DNA from: SAR86 cluster bacterium SAR86A
GTDB lineage: Bacteria; Pseudomonadota; Gammaproteobacteria; Magnimaribacterales; D2472
Direction: 5' to 3'
Assembly (NCBI GenBank): GCA_000252525.1
Contig: JH611157.1
Span: 241,872 to 305,871, forward strand
Length of the DNA stretch: 64,000 nt
In this document: positions 13,576 through 25,198 of the stretch, piece by piece
How positions within the stretch are numbered: the first letter of the stretch is position 1
Layout: every line of letters begins with the position of its first letter
Notes under the pieces: generated by a model
Database searches by the model: none
What the model saw: only the letters and a program-made list of their open reading frames with translations
Told to the model about the DNA's origin: nothing
Program-made: the position numbers and the translations under genes

Positions 13576-15415
13576 TTTGTGAAACAAGTTCTTTCTTTTT
13601 TAAATGAATAAGGATGAGGTTTATTGCAGCTGGTGTAACTCCCTCTATTTGAGAAGCAGCCCCAATTGTTTGTGGCTGTGTTTTGATAAGTTTTTCTTTC
13701 ACCTCATTTGATAGTCCGTGTATTTCTTCATATTTTATGTTTGTTGGTATCTGTTTGTTGTTTTGTTTTTTGGTTTTGTTGATCTCACGAATTTGTTTTT
13801 TTATATAGCCCGAATACTTTATTTCTGTTATCGCTCTTTGGTAAAGTTTTGTGTCTTTTTTGTTGGGTTTGAATAGTTTTTTTTCGTCCACATCATTTCT
13901 GGATAGCAGGCTTGATATGCTTCTTTTTTCTTGGAGTCTAATTTTGGCTCCGTTTTTATCAATAAAAAAATCTTTTTTTAATTTAACAAGGTTGTTTGTA
14001 TAGAACTTTTTATATTCTTTTTCGTTGCTTAAGTATTTATCAACTCTTTCTTTTTTAACTATTCCAATTTCGTTGGCTTTTAAGATCAGTCTTTGTTCTG
14101 CGTTGTTTTGTGAAAGCAGAAGTCTGTGCTCAGCCCTGCTGGTGAACATTCTGTATGGTTCGGTTATACCATGAGATGTTAAATCATTAATTAATACCCC
14201 AATGTAAGCTTCGCTTCTCTCCAAAACAAAATCTTTTAGTTTTTTTATTGAGTTGCTAGCATTTATTCCTGCCATTAATCCTTGTGCTGCCGCTTCTTCG
14301 TATCCAGTTGTTCCATTAATTTGGCCAGCTAGATAAAGGTTTTCGAGATATTTTGTCTCTAGGTTTTGTTTTAGGGTTCTGGGGTCCACAAAGTCATACT
14401 CTACTGCATAGCCATATTCTGTGATTATAGATCTCTCAAGGCCTTTTATAGAAAAAATAAACTCTTGTTGTGCTTTTTTGGGTAGGCTTGTTGATATTCC
14501 GTTTGGATAAACTAAATCTTTGTTAATTCCCTCTGGTTCGATAAAAATTTGGTGGCTGTTTTTGTCTTGAAATTTTCGAACCTTGTCTTCTATTGAGGGG
14601 CAATACCTTGGGCCTATGCCTTTAATTTCACCGGAATACATAGCTGATAAATGAATGTTTTTATTTATTATTTCATGTGTTTTTTTATTAGTTCTAGTTA
14701 TATAACAAGAGAGTTGTTTTTGGTGTTTTTTTGGTGGTGATGCTAGTGACATCCAAGGGGTTGGTTTTTCACCTGGTTGCTCTTCCATATCTAGAAGGTT
14801 GATGCTTGAGAGTTTTATTCTTGCTGGGGTTCCGGTTTTTAATCTGCCCATTGGTAAGTTTAGGGAATATAATCTTTTTGATAGAGGTATGGATGACTCA
14901 TCGCCAATACGCCCTCCTGTTTTGATAATATTTCCTGTATACATTTTCCCATTCAAAAATGTTCCTGTTGTAAGTATTATCTTTTTTGATTTGTAGGTTT
15001 TTGATTTAGTAATTACGCCTTGTGCCTTCTTATTAGTTAATAAAAAATCAACAACTTCGTCTTGAATGATTTTAATGTTTGTTTCTTTGAGAATTTTTTG
15101 TACTGCTTTTTTATAAAGATCTCTATCGCATTGAACTCTCAGGGCTTGAACTGCGTCTCCCTTCCTAGTATTTAAAGTTCTGTATTGGATTCCAGATAGA
15201 TCTGTAGCTCTCCCCATCAAACCGCCCATTGCATCAATCTCTCTAACAATATGAGATTTACCTAATCCACCTATTGCAGGGTTGCATGACATTTGACCAA
15301 TTTTGGTTTGATCCATTGTTATAAGTGCACAAGATAGACCTGAGCGACTTACAGCGAATGCAGCTTCAGCCCCGGCATGACCGCCTCCTACAACTATAAC
15401 GTCAAACTTATCCAT
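13568..15415 (-). CDS. mnmG: tRNA uridine 5-carboxymethylaminomethyl modification enzyme
   Basis: VVGGGHAGAEAA FAD motif, GidA family, 615 aa. Confidence 0.97.
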   Translation of the reverse strand: MDKFDVIVVGGGHAGAEAAFAVSRSGLSCALITMDQTKIGQMSCNPAIGGLGKSHIVREIDAMGGLMGRATDLSGIQYRTLNTRKGDAVQALRVQCDRDLYKKAVQKILKETNIKIIQDEVVDFLLTNKKAQGVITKSKTYKSKKIILTTGTFLNGKMYTGNIIKTGGRIGDESSIPLSKRLYSLNLPMGRLKTGTPARIKLSSINLLDMEEQPGEKPTPWMSLASPPKKHQKQLSCYITRTNKKTHEIINKNIHLSAMYSGEIKGIGPRYCPSIEDKVRKFQDKNSHQIFIEPEGINKDLVYPNGISTSLPKKAQQEFIFSIKGLERSIITEYGYAVEYDFVDPRTLKQNLETKYLENLYLAGQINGTTGYEEAAAQGLMAGINASNSIKKLKDFVLERSEAYIGVLINDLTSHGITEPYRMFTSRAEHRLLLSQNNAEQRLILKANEIGIVKKERVDKYLSNEKEYKKFYTNNLVKLKKDFFIDKNGAKIRLQEKRSISSLLSRNDVDEKKLFKPNKKDTKLYQRAITEIKYSGYIKKQIREINKTKKQNNKQIPTNIKYEEIHGLSNEVKEKLIKTQPQTIGAASQIEGVTPAAINLILIHLKKKELVSQNA

Positions 15416-15626
15416 AATTTATTAAATAATAATATCTATATTATATACTTTCTGTTATTTCTATTAGGCTATGTTTTTTTGTTAATAAGGTTTGTTTTTA
15501 CTTAAATATCAATCAAAAAGACCACTAATAACTAACTTAAAAAACTATTTATACAAACACTTAAAAACATTGAACAAACTGTTAGCAATTTAAAAAGCAA
15601 AATATAAACAACAAGATATCTACAGT
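15416..15626. promoter_or_regulatory. AT-rich intergenic region, candidate oriC element (mnmG-mnmE)
   Basis: About 210 bp noncoding; DnaA-box-like TTATCCATA (15408-15416) and TTATACAAA (15549-15557), each one mismatch from TTATNCACA; T-rich to A-rich switch near 15,507; 16-bp inverted match to the rpmH-dnaA gap. Confidence 0.45.
15610..15625 (+). repeat. 16-bp inverted repeat copy 1 (AACAAGATATCTACAG)
   Basis: Exact reverse complement of 19037-19052. Confidence 0.9.
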
Positions 15627-16943
15627 TTATTTACCAATACAAAAAGAGCTAAATATATCGCCTAAAAGAGAGTCAGAAAATTTTTTGCCTAAAATCTCAT
15701 CCAGTCCTGACCTAGCATTTTTTAAATCTTCAGCTACCAACTCCAAGGATTTAGAGTCATTCAACCCTTTTAATGCAATATCGAGATCCTTGGTTACTTG
15801 GTTGAATAATTTTACATGCCTATCTCTAATAAGATATTGAGAGTTTTTATTGTTTTTTTTATTTCTTTCAAAAAAACTAACTACTAAATTTTTTAGAGAA
15901 TTAAATCCTTCCCCGGTTTTTGCAGAAACACAACAATCAAAAAAAGAAGTATCAGACGAATTTATATCTATCTTGTTTTGTATGATAAAAAAAGAACCCT
16001 TATCACACATCTTCTTAAAACTTGAAACAAGAGACGCATCTTTTTTTTCAAAAACACCCAAAACCAAATCCGCATCAGAAATTTTCTTTATAGAAGTTTC
16101 AATACCTTTTTTTTCGATAACATCTTCTGTTTCTCTTATTCCAGCAGAATCAAAGATAGAAAACTTATTTGATTGAAAAAAGACCTCAGAACTAATCATA
16201 TCTCTTGTGGTGCCGTGAGCATCTGTGACTATTGCTCTTTCATAACCAAGCAAACGGTTAAAGATAGATGATTTACCAGAATTAGTTGGGCCAACCAAAA
16301 CAATATTTTTATTATTACTATACTCCCTTTTGTTTATACAAAGAGAAACAAAAGAACCAAAGTCTTCAATAAGCAAAGAAAGATCATTAGATAAAGAGCC
16401 ATCCATAAAATCTTGCCCTTCATCAGAAAAATCAATCTCAGCCTCAACCCTAACCCTTAACGAGTTTATCCTTTCAGAAAAATCTGAGAGTTTTTTAGAT
16501 AGATCGCCAAACAAAGATGCTCCAGAGAGAAAAACCTCTCGCGACGAAGCGCTCTCAATAAAATCAGACAATGACTCGGCCTCGTTAAGGTTAATTTTGT
16601 CGTTTATAAAAGCTCTTTTTGTAAACTCCCCAGGACTTGCTTGATCAAAACCCTTACTATCAAACAAGTCAACAATTAATGACATAACACCAAGAGATCC
16701 ATGGGCATAAACCTCAAACGAGTCTTCACCAGTATAACTCTCTGGACCCTTAAACAAGATCAAACCAACCCTATCTATAAAAGTTTCATTGTTTTTCAAA
16801 TCACACAATAAAAACCTTCTTGGTTGAGGACTATCTAAACCAAAAATTTCAGATATATAATCGTGACAGCCTTCACCAGAGACCCTAAATATACAAATAG
16901 CAGACTTAACAGCTGGGGTAGCTAAAGCATAAACAACAGACAT
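15627..16943 (-). CDS. mnmE: tRNA modification GTPase
   Basis: GPTNSGKSSIFNRLLG P-loop; C-terminal FCIGK. Confidence 0.97.
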   Translation of the reverse strand: MSVVYALATPAVKSAICIFRVSGEGCHDYISEIFGLDSPQPRRFLLCDLKNNETFIDRVGLILFKGPESYTGEDSFEVYAHGSLGVMSLIVDLFDSKGFDQASPGEFTKRAFINDKINLNEAESLSDFIESASSREVFLSGASLFGDLSKKLSDFSERINSLRVRVEAEIDFSDEGQDFMDGSLSNDLSLLIEDFGSFVSLCINKREYSNNKNIVLVGPTNSGKSSIFNRLLGYERAIVTDAHGTTRDMISSEVFFQSNKFSIFDSAGIRETEDVIEKKGIETSIKKISDADLVLGVFEKKDASLVSSFKKMCDKGSFFIIQNKIDINSSDTSFFDCCVSAKTGEGFNSLKNLVVSFFERNKKNNKNSQYLIRDRHVKLFNQVTKDLDIALKGLNDSKSLELVAEDLKNARSGLDEILGKKFSDSLLGDIFSSFCIGK

Positions 16944-16945
16944 GT

Positions 16946-18478
16946 TTAGTCAGCCAACGCGCCACTTTTTTTGTACATATAAGCTTGTTGAATAAGTTGA
17001 ATACCAGTATTAACAACCATATACAAACCCAGCGCTGCCGGCATAACCACAAAAAACATAGAGAATATAACAGGCATATACTTCATAACCTGTGCTTGTG
17101 TTGGATCCATTCCAGCTGGTTGCGGATTCAGTCTTTGAGTCAAGGTCATTAAAATAGCAAATGTAATTGGAAAAATAAAATAAGGGTCTGGCACCGAAAG
17201 ATCAGACCAGATCACAAAATCACTGTGGCGCAGCTCAACCATTTCTCTCAACGCAAAAAAGAAACCTATAAAAAAAGGCATCTGTATTAACACTGGCAGA
17301 CAGCCACCAAGCGGATTCGCCCCATTTTTTTTAAATAGCTTGAGAGTTTCAGCTTGTGTTTTTTGTGGATCGTCTTTGTAACGCTCTTTAATTTCATTCA
17401 GCTCAGGCGTAAGCTTTCTCATTGCCGCCATAGAAGAAAAAGATTTTGCGGTAACAGGCCAAAAAACCAACTTTATTAAAATAGTAAAAATTACAATCGT
17501 TAAGCCCCAATTATCAACATACCCATTAATCCAATCCATTGCCAAAACCATTGGTTGCGCCAAAAACCAAAACCACCCCATTTCAATAGAAAGCTCTAGA
17601 CTATCTGCCTTCTGCATTAAATCTTTTCTAACTTTTGGCCCAACATACAGCCTGTGTTCATGTTCATATACCAGATTGTTTGCAGAGGTGTTCTCAACCG
17701 TGTAACCCATTCTGTATAACCCGCTTTCAGCAGGAAGGGCATAAAAGTTATAAATATAATCACCAGATCCAAGCAGGGCTGCAAAAAAGTATTTTTGAAC
17801 AAAAGCAATCCAACCAGATCTTGATAAATTTTGAACACCACCTTCTTCGATTTGGTTTAGTTTTGTTGTCTCATACGGGGCGCTGTCAGTGCTTATAGCC
17901 ACCCCAAGATAAGAGCCATTATTCATCATACCCCCACTGAGAACATCTGACTTTAGGTCGAGTGGGCGCCCAGCAGTTCTGTAAAGACCGGCAAAAGATT
18001 TTCCGCTTTCCCCGTTTTTTGAAGAATCAAGAATGTTTATTTCATAGTCTTGCGATGACAATGAAACCCTTTTTGTTAAATTTTTTTCAGGATCTTCAAG
18101 AACAACAAAACTATCCCCAACCTCTGACAAGAGATATACAGGATTCATTCCAGTGAAACCGCTTTTAAAGTAGTAATTGAACGCTGTTTCTGTTGAGCTT
18201 CCAAAAACACGAAAACCCAAAGACCCCTTTACATTTTCTACGGGGTACTCTTTTAGTCTTGTTTCTATAATTGAGCCCGTTCTTGTTGCAACCACAACAA
18301 AAAGCTTGTCATTTTCAATTATAGAATACCCGTCCCCATAACCTGAGGTATTAAAAAACTCTGCATAATCAAGGTGACTATCAATAGATTGTTCTCTTTT
18401 TTGTGACGTCCACTCAAAAAGCAACAAACCAGACAAGACAATTATTAGACCCCAGTATATATTTCTTATATTCATCAA
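16946..18478 (-). CDS. yidC: membrane protein insertase YidC
   Basis: 60KD_IMP domain: GCLPVLIQMPFFIGFFFALREMVELR. Confidence 0.97.
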   Translation of the reverse strand: MMNIRNIYWGLIIVLSGLLLFEWTSQKREQSIDSHLDYAEFFNTSGYGDGYSIIENDKLFVVVATRTGSIIETRLKEYPVENVKGSLGFRVFGSSTETAFNYYFKSGFTGMNPVYLLSEVGDSFVVLEDPEKNLTKRVSLSSQDYEINILDSSKNGESGKSFAGLYRTAGRPLDLKSDVLSGGMMNNGSYLGVAISTDSAPYETTKLNQIEEGGVQNLSRSGWIAFVQKYFFAALLGSGDYIYNFYALPAESGLYRMGYTVENTSANNLVYEHEHRLYVGPKVRKDLMQKADSLELSIEMGWFWFLAQPMVLAMDWINGYVDNWGLTIVIFTILIKLVFWPVTAKSFSSMAAMRKLTPELNEIKERYKDDPQKTQAETLKLFKKNGANPLGGCLPVLIQMPFFIGFFFALREMVELRHSDFVIWSDLSVPDPYFIFPITFAILMTLTQRLNPQPAGMDPTQAQVMKYMPVIFSMFFVVMPAALGLYMVVNTGIQLIQQAYMYKKSGALAD

Positions 18479-18780
18479 GATATTTTTTTTATTTCCTCTA
18501 TAGCTTCTTGTATCTCTTTGTTTGCATTTTCATATGATAACTCTGCAAATGGCCTAAATACAGAAAAAACAAAGCCATTACTTAAAAAATCACTATAGCC
18601 ATTTTTTCTTATAATTTCTTTTATCCTCCTCTTTATTTTATTTCTATCAACAGCAAGCTTAAAATATTTTTTTGATATAGATACCTCAAAGCCATCACCA
18701 TTATCTTTTTTTAAAACACGGAAGCTCTTACAAGAAAACAATTTTGTAAGGTTTGGGTTTTTTTTCTTTGGATTTCGCAA
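18475..18780 (-). CDS. rnpA: ribonuclease P protein component
   Basis: 101 aa; KLAVDRNKIKRRIKEIIRKN; between rpmH and yidC. Confidence 0.93.
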   Translation of the reverse strand: MRNPKKKNPNLTKLFSCKSFRVLKKDNGDGFEVSISKKYFKLAVDRNKIKRRIKEIIRKNGYSDFLSNGFVFSVFRPFAELSYENANKEIQEAIEEIKKIS

Positions 18781-18781
18781 T

Positions 18782-18916
18782 CTAGGCGCTTAAGACTTTG
18801 CGGCCTTTTTTTCTTCTGTTTGAAAGAACCGCTCTCCCTGCTTTTGTAGACATTCTTGCCCTAAAACCATGGGTTCTTTTTCTTTTCAAATTGCTCGGTT
18901 GAAATGTTCTTTTCAT
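18782..18916 (-). CDS. rpmH: 50S ribosomal protein L34
   Basis: Absent from ORF track; translated: [44 protein letters not shown]. Confidence 0.98.
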   Translation of the reverse strand: MKRTFQPSNLKRKRTHGFRARMSTKAGRAVLSNRRKKGRKVLSA

Positions 18917-19008
18917 AATATAGGCCTTAAAGTGGAAAGAATTATATCTTAATATGTTTTTAAGTACACATAAAAGCTGAACATTTTTATAATTTTTTTA
19001 TATACAAG

Positions 19009-19017
19009 TTATCCACA
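19009..19017 (+). promoter_or_regulatory. DnaA box TTATCCACA
   Basis: Exact match to TTATNCACA. Confidence 0.75.
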
Positions 19018-19036
19018 GAAAATTCTATAATTTATC

Positions 19037-19052
19037 CTGTAGATATCTTGTT
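19037..19052 (-). repeat. 16-bp inverted repeat copy 2 (CTGTAGATATCTTGTT on +)
   Basis: Exact reverse complement of 15610-15625. Confidence 0.9.
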
Positions 19053-19093
19053 AATTTTTTAATAGACTATCAAAACTAACTAGGGAGAAAATA

Positions 19094-20389
19094 TTGGAAC
19101 TGTGGAACAAATGCTCTGAAAAGCTTGAAAATACGCTTTCTCAAGAAGATTTCAATACATGGATCAGACCCTTAAAAGCCTCGCAAGAAAAAAACACATT
19201 AGAATTGGTGGCCCCAAATGATTTCATCCTAAATTATATTGAAAAAAATTTTGCAAAAGAAATAAAAACTCTAGTCAAATCAAATTCAAAAAAAAACATT
19301 AATCTGGTTTTTAAAACCCTTACTAAAGAGACATTTGTCGATAAATATCAAAATACATCTAAAAATGCAGAAATAAAGCTTGTAGATGGCTACACTTTTG
19401 ATAATTTTGTTGAAGGTAAATCAAATCACCTTGCACTTGCGGCTGCAAAACAAGTAGCAGCAAACCCTAAGGGAGACTACAATCCTCTATTTATCTATGG
19501 CGGTGTTGGTCTTGGTAAGACCCATTTAATGCATGCTGTTGGCAATCAAATATTAAAAAACGAACCAAAGAAAAGAATTGTTTATGTGCACTCTGAGAAA
19601 TTTGTTTCTGATATGGTTAAGGCCCTTCAACTAGGCGCAATGAATGAGTTTAAGTCTTTTTATAGGAATGCTGACGCCCTTTTAATTGATGATATTCAAT
19701 TTTTTGCAGGCAAAGAGCAGTCTCAGGAAGAGTTTTTTCATACTTTTAACGCCCTCCTTGATAGAAACAACCAAATGATTTTAACTTGTGACAAATATCC
19801 AAAGGAAATTGATGGTCTTGAAGAAAGACTAAAATCAAGGCTTGGATGGGGTCTGCCGGTTGTAATAGACCCACCTGAACTTGAAACCAGGGCAGCGGTT
19901 TTATTAAATAAAGCCAATACAATGGGTGTTGTTTTACCGAATGACTGTGCGATTTATATAGCGCAAAGAATAAGATCAAACATAAGAGAGCTTGAAGGAG
20001 CTCTCAAGAGAGTGGTTGCCAATGCAAGATTTACCAATCAAGAAATTGATTTAGCCTTGGTTAAAGATGCTTTGAAAGACCTTTTTGTTATTTCTGCAAA
20101 AATGGTTAGCATTGAGAATATTCAAAAAACTGTTGCTGAGTATTACAATATAAAACTATCTGATTTACTTTCAAAAAGAAGAAGCAGGTCGATAACAAGA
20201 CCAAGACAAATGGCAATGGCTCTGACAAAACAACTAACAAACCACAGCTTACCCGAAATTGGTGAGGCCTTTAATGGTCGTGATCACACCACAGTTTTGC
20301 ACGCTTGTAAAAAAATAACCGATTTAAGAAAAGAAAGCCCCTCACATGAAGAGGATTACAGAAATCTTAATAGGGCGCTTACCAATTAA
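19094..20389 (+). CDS. dnaA: chromosomal replication initiator DnaA (TTG start)
   Basis: [17 protein letters not shown]-terminal [19 protein letters not shown]. Confidence 0.98.
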   Translation: MELWNKCSEKLENTLSQEDFNTWIRPLKASQEKNTLELVAPNDFILNYIEKNFAKEIKTLVKSNSKKNINLVFKTLTKETFVDKYQNTSKNAEIKLVDGYTFDNFVEGKSNHLALAAAKQVAANPKGDYNPLFIYGGVGLGKTHLMHAVGNQILKNEPKKRIVYVHSEKFVSDMVKALQLGAMNEFKSFYRNADALLIDDIQFFAGKEQSQEEFFHTFNALLDRNNQMILTCDKYPKEIDGLEERLKSRLGWGLPVVIDPPELETRAAVLLNKANTMGVVLPNDCAIYIAQRIRSNIRELEGALKRVVANARFTNQEIDLALVKDALKDLFVISAKMVSIENIQKTVAEYYNIKLSDLLSKRRSRSITRPRQMAMALTKQLTNHSLPEIGEAFNGRDHTTVLHACKKITDLRKESPSHEEDYRNLNRALTN

Positions 20390-21492
20390 TGGATTTTTAT
20401 ATATTAAAAGAAGAGATTGTTAAATCTCTCAACCTTACCCTGGGCGTTGTTGAAAAAAGACAAACTCTACCCATATTGTCTAATGTTTTAATTGAGGTAG
20501 ATGAGTCATCCCTAAAACTAACCGCAACTGACCTAGAAAGCGAAATTTCAACAACTTCAACAATTTCGAACTTCAATAGTGGTGGCAAAACTACCGCGCC
20601 AGCAAGAAAACTTAGTGATTTATGTAGATTGTTGCCAGATATGGCTGAAATACACTTTTTTCTAGATGGAGATAATTTAAAAATTGAGTCAGGTTCTGGT
20701 AAATATAATCTATCAACTCTTCCAAGTGATGACTTCCCAGTGTTTGAGTTTGAGGATTCACAAGGACAGATAAACATCTCTTCAGAAAACTTAAAAACTA
20801 TAATAATGAAGACATCTTTTGCAATGGGCAACCAAGACTGGCGGCATTATTTAAATGGTTTATTCATATCAATTGATGATAAAAATATTACATCAGTTGC
20901 AACAGATGCCCACAGACTGGCTTTAGCTTCTTCCACCCTCAATGAAGCGTCTATGGAAACTACTGACGGAATCGTTCCAAGAAAATCGATTAATGAAATC
21001 GGAAAGTTAGTAGGTGACAACTCTGAAAATGTTCTTATTAAAATTTCGCAATCATCTATTTTGGTTGAGGCGGCTGGAACAAAATTTGTAAGTAAATTAA
21101 TTGAGGGCAAATTCCCAGACTATGAACAAGTTATACCAACTGGTGAAAGCTCACTTCTTGTAATAGATAGAAAAAACTTTTCAGATAGTCTTAGCAGGGT
21201 AAGTGTATTGTCAAGTGAAAAATATAAAGGGGTAAGGATAATAACAAAGAAAAATTCGCTCAATATTTCTGCCAATAATCCTGAGAAGGAGCAAGGCGAA
21301 GAAGTTGTTGCGTGTGAATATAGTGGTGAAGAAATTGATATAGCTTTTAATGTCAATTATCTGCAGGAAATTTTATCCACCATAGACTCTGAAAAAATTG
21401 AAATTAATTTTTTTGGTTCTGAAAAAAGTTGTTTGATAACAGATCCAAATTCAGAAAATTTAAAATATGTTGTAATGCCACTACTAATATAA
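20389..21492 (+). CDS. dnaN: DNA polymerase III beta clamp
   Basis: 367 aa; NLTLGVVEKRQTLPILSNVLIEV; TAATG overlap with dnaA. Confidence 0.97.
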   Translation: MDFYILKEEIVKSLNLTLGVVEKRQTLPILSNVLIEVDESSLKLTATDLESEISTTSTISNFNSGGKTTAPARKLSDLCRLLPDMAEIHFFLDGDNLKIESGSGKYNLSTLPSDDFPVFEFEDSQGQINISSENLKTIIMKTSFAMGNQDWRHYLNGLFISIDDKNITSVATDAHRLALASSTLNEASMETTDGIVPRKSINEIGKLVGDNSENVLIKISQSSILVEAAGTKFVSKLIEGKFPDYEQVIPTGESSLLVIDRKNFSDSLSRVSVLSSEKYKGVRIITKKNSLNISANNPEKEQGEEVVACEYSGEEIDIAFNVNYLQEILSTIDSEKIEINFFGSEKSCLITDPNSENLKYVVMPLLI

Positions 21493-21493
21493 A

Positions 21494-22573
21494 GTGCCCA
21501 TAACAAAAATCTCTTTAAACAACTTTAGATGCTTTAAAAATTTAGAATTGTCTCTTTCACCAGGAATAAATTTTTTTTTCGGATCTAATGGTTCTGGTAA
21601 AACAAGCATCCTTGAATCGGTATTTATTTTCTCAAGTGGCAAATCATTTAAGAGCTCAAATCTAACATCACTAATAAATTATGATAACGACAAATTTATC
21701 CTAAAAGGCTTTGATAATAAAAAAGGATATATTGTTGAAATTGAAAAAAGTAAGAATAAAACAATTTCAATTTCTTTAAATAACAACAAAACTAACACAA
21801 GCAAATTAGTAAAAGAGTTTCCGTGTACACCAATCCACAACAACACATTTTCTTTTGCTGACGCATCTCCAGACTTTAGACGCAAACTTGTTGACCGCTC
21901 AATTTTTATTGCTGAGGATAACTTCTCTAAGGTATGGTTTTCTTTTTATAGGTCATTGCGACAAAGAAATTTTTTACTAAAAAATAACCGTATATCAGAT
22001 ATATACAACTGGAATACCAAACTCGCTGATGAAGCAGAGAAGCTAACCAAATACAGGAAAGACTTTTTTGAAAAAACTTTAAATGAGTTTTATCTTTTGA
22101 TTAATTTACTTAAACCAGAAGATGTTTTTGATTTTTTTAACTTTATCAAAATTGAGTTTTCTCAAGGATGGGCTCCAGAGAAAAGCTACCTTGATGTTCT
22201 AAATGAGAACAAAGATATTGATATAAAAAGAAGATCAACAACATCTGGTCCACACAAATCAGATATTAAATTTTTTATAAATGATATTGATGCAAGACAA
22301 ATTCTATCCAGGGGCGAGCAAAAATTTTTTTCAATAATTTGGTCTTGCGCTCAACATGAAGTATTAAAAAAACATTATGAAATTGATGCAACGCTTTTGA
22401 TAGATGATATAAAGTCCGAACTTGATGAAAGAGTTTTTAAGCTCTTTAGTGATTTGTTAAATCATATAAATACACAAGTAATCTTTTCCTGTATAGATGA
22501 TTGTTTTAGTAGTAAAATAACATCTAGTTTTAATGAGTTTAAAAAGTTCCACGTGGAACAATTAGGAAAATAA
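21494..22573 (+). CDS. recF: DNA replication and repair protein RecF (GTG start)
   Basis: GSNGSGKTSILE P-loop; ILSRGEQK signature; gene order. Confidence 0.95.
   Translation: MPITKISLNNFRCFKNLELSLSPGINFFFGSNGSGKTSILESVFIFSSGKSFKSSNLTSLINYDNDKFILKGFDNKKGYIVEIEKSKNKTISISLNNNKTNTSKLVKEFPCTPIHNNTFSFADASPDFRRKLVDRSIFIAEDNFSKVWFSFYRSLRQRNFLLKNNRISDIYNWNTKLADEAEKLTKYRKDFFEKTLNEFYLLINLLKPEDVFDFFNFIKIEFSQGWAPEKSYLDVLNENKDIDIKRRSTTSGPHKSDIKFFINDIDARQILSRGEQKFFSIIWSCAQHEVLKKHYEIDATLLIDDIKSELDERVFKLFSDLLNHINTQVIFSCIDDCFSSKITSSFNEFKKFHVEQLGK
22545..22560. promoter_or_regulatory. parS centromere-like site AGTTCCACGTGGAACA
   Basis: 14-bp perfect palindrome GTTCCACGTGGAAC (22546-22559); 15/16 match to TGTTCCACGTGGAACA; parA/parB in the same window. 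Confidence 0.9.
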
Positions 22574-25197
<2,624 letters not shown>

Positions 25198-25198
25198 C

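Larger units (their letters stand above)
18917..19093. promoter_or_regulatory. candidate oriC / dnaA promoter region (rpmH-dnaA)
   Basis: AT-rich divergent intergenic gap; perfect DnaA box TTATCCACA at 19009-19017; same position as the Pseudomonas oriC. Confidence 0.65.

Noticed and set aside
15850-16644. Plus-strand ORFs 15850-16176 and 16330-16644 inside mnmE
   Set aside because: Antisense to a strongly supported essential gene; S/K-rich shadow translation.
15610-19052. Phase-variable invertible segment between the 16-bp inverted repeats
   Set aside because: Orientation and order of mnmE-yidC-rnpA-rpmH match the conserved ancestral layout, the genes are essential, and no dedicated recombinase is adjacent; a shared binding site is simpler.
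20397-21356. Minus-strand ORFs opposite dnaN (20397-20831, 20847-21110, 21120-21356)
   Set aside because: Shadow ORFs of dnaN with no recognisable motifs.
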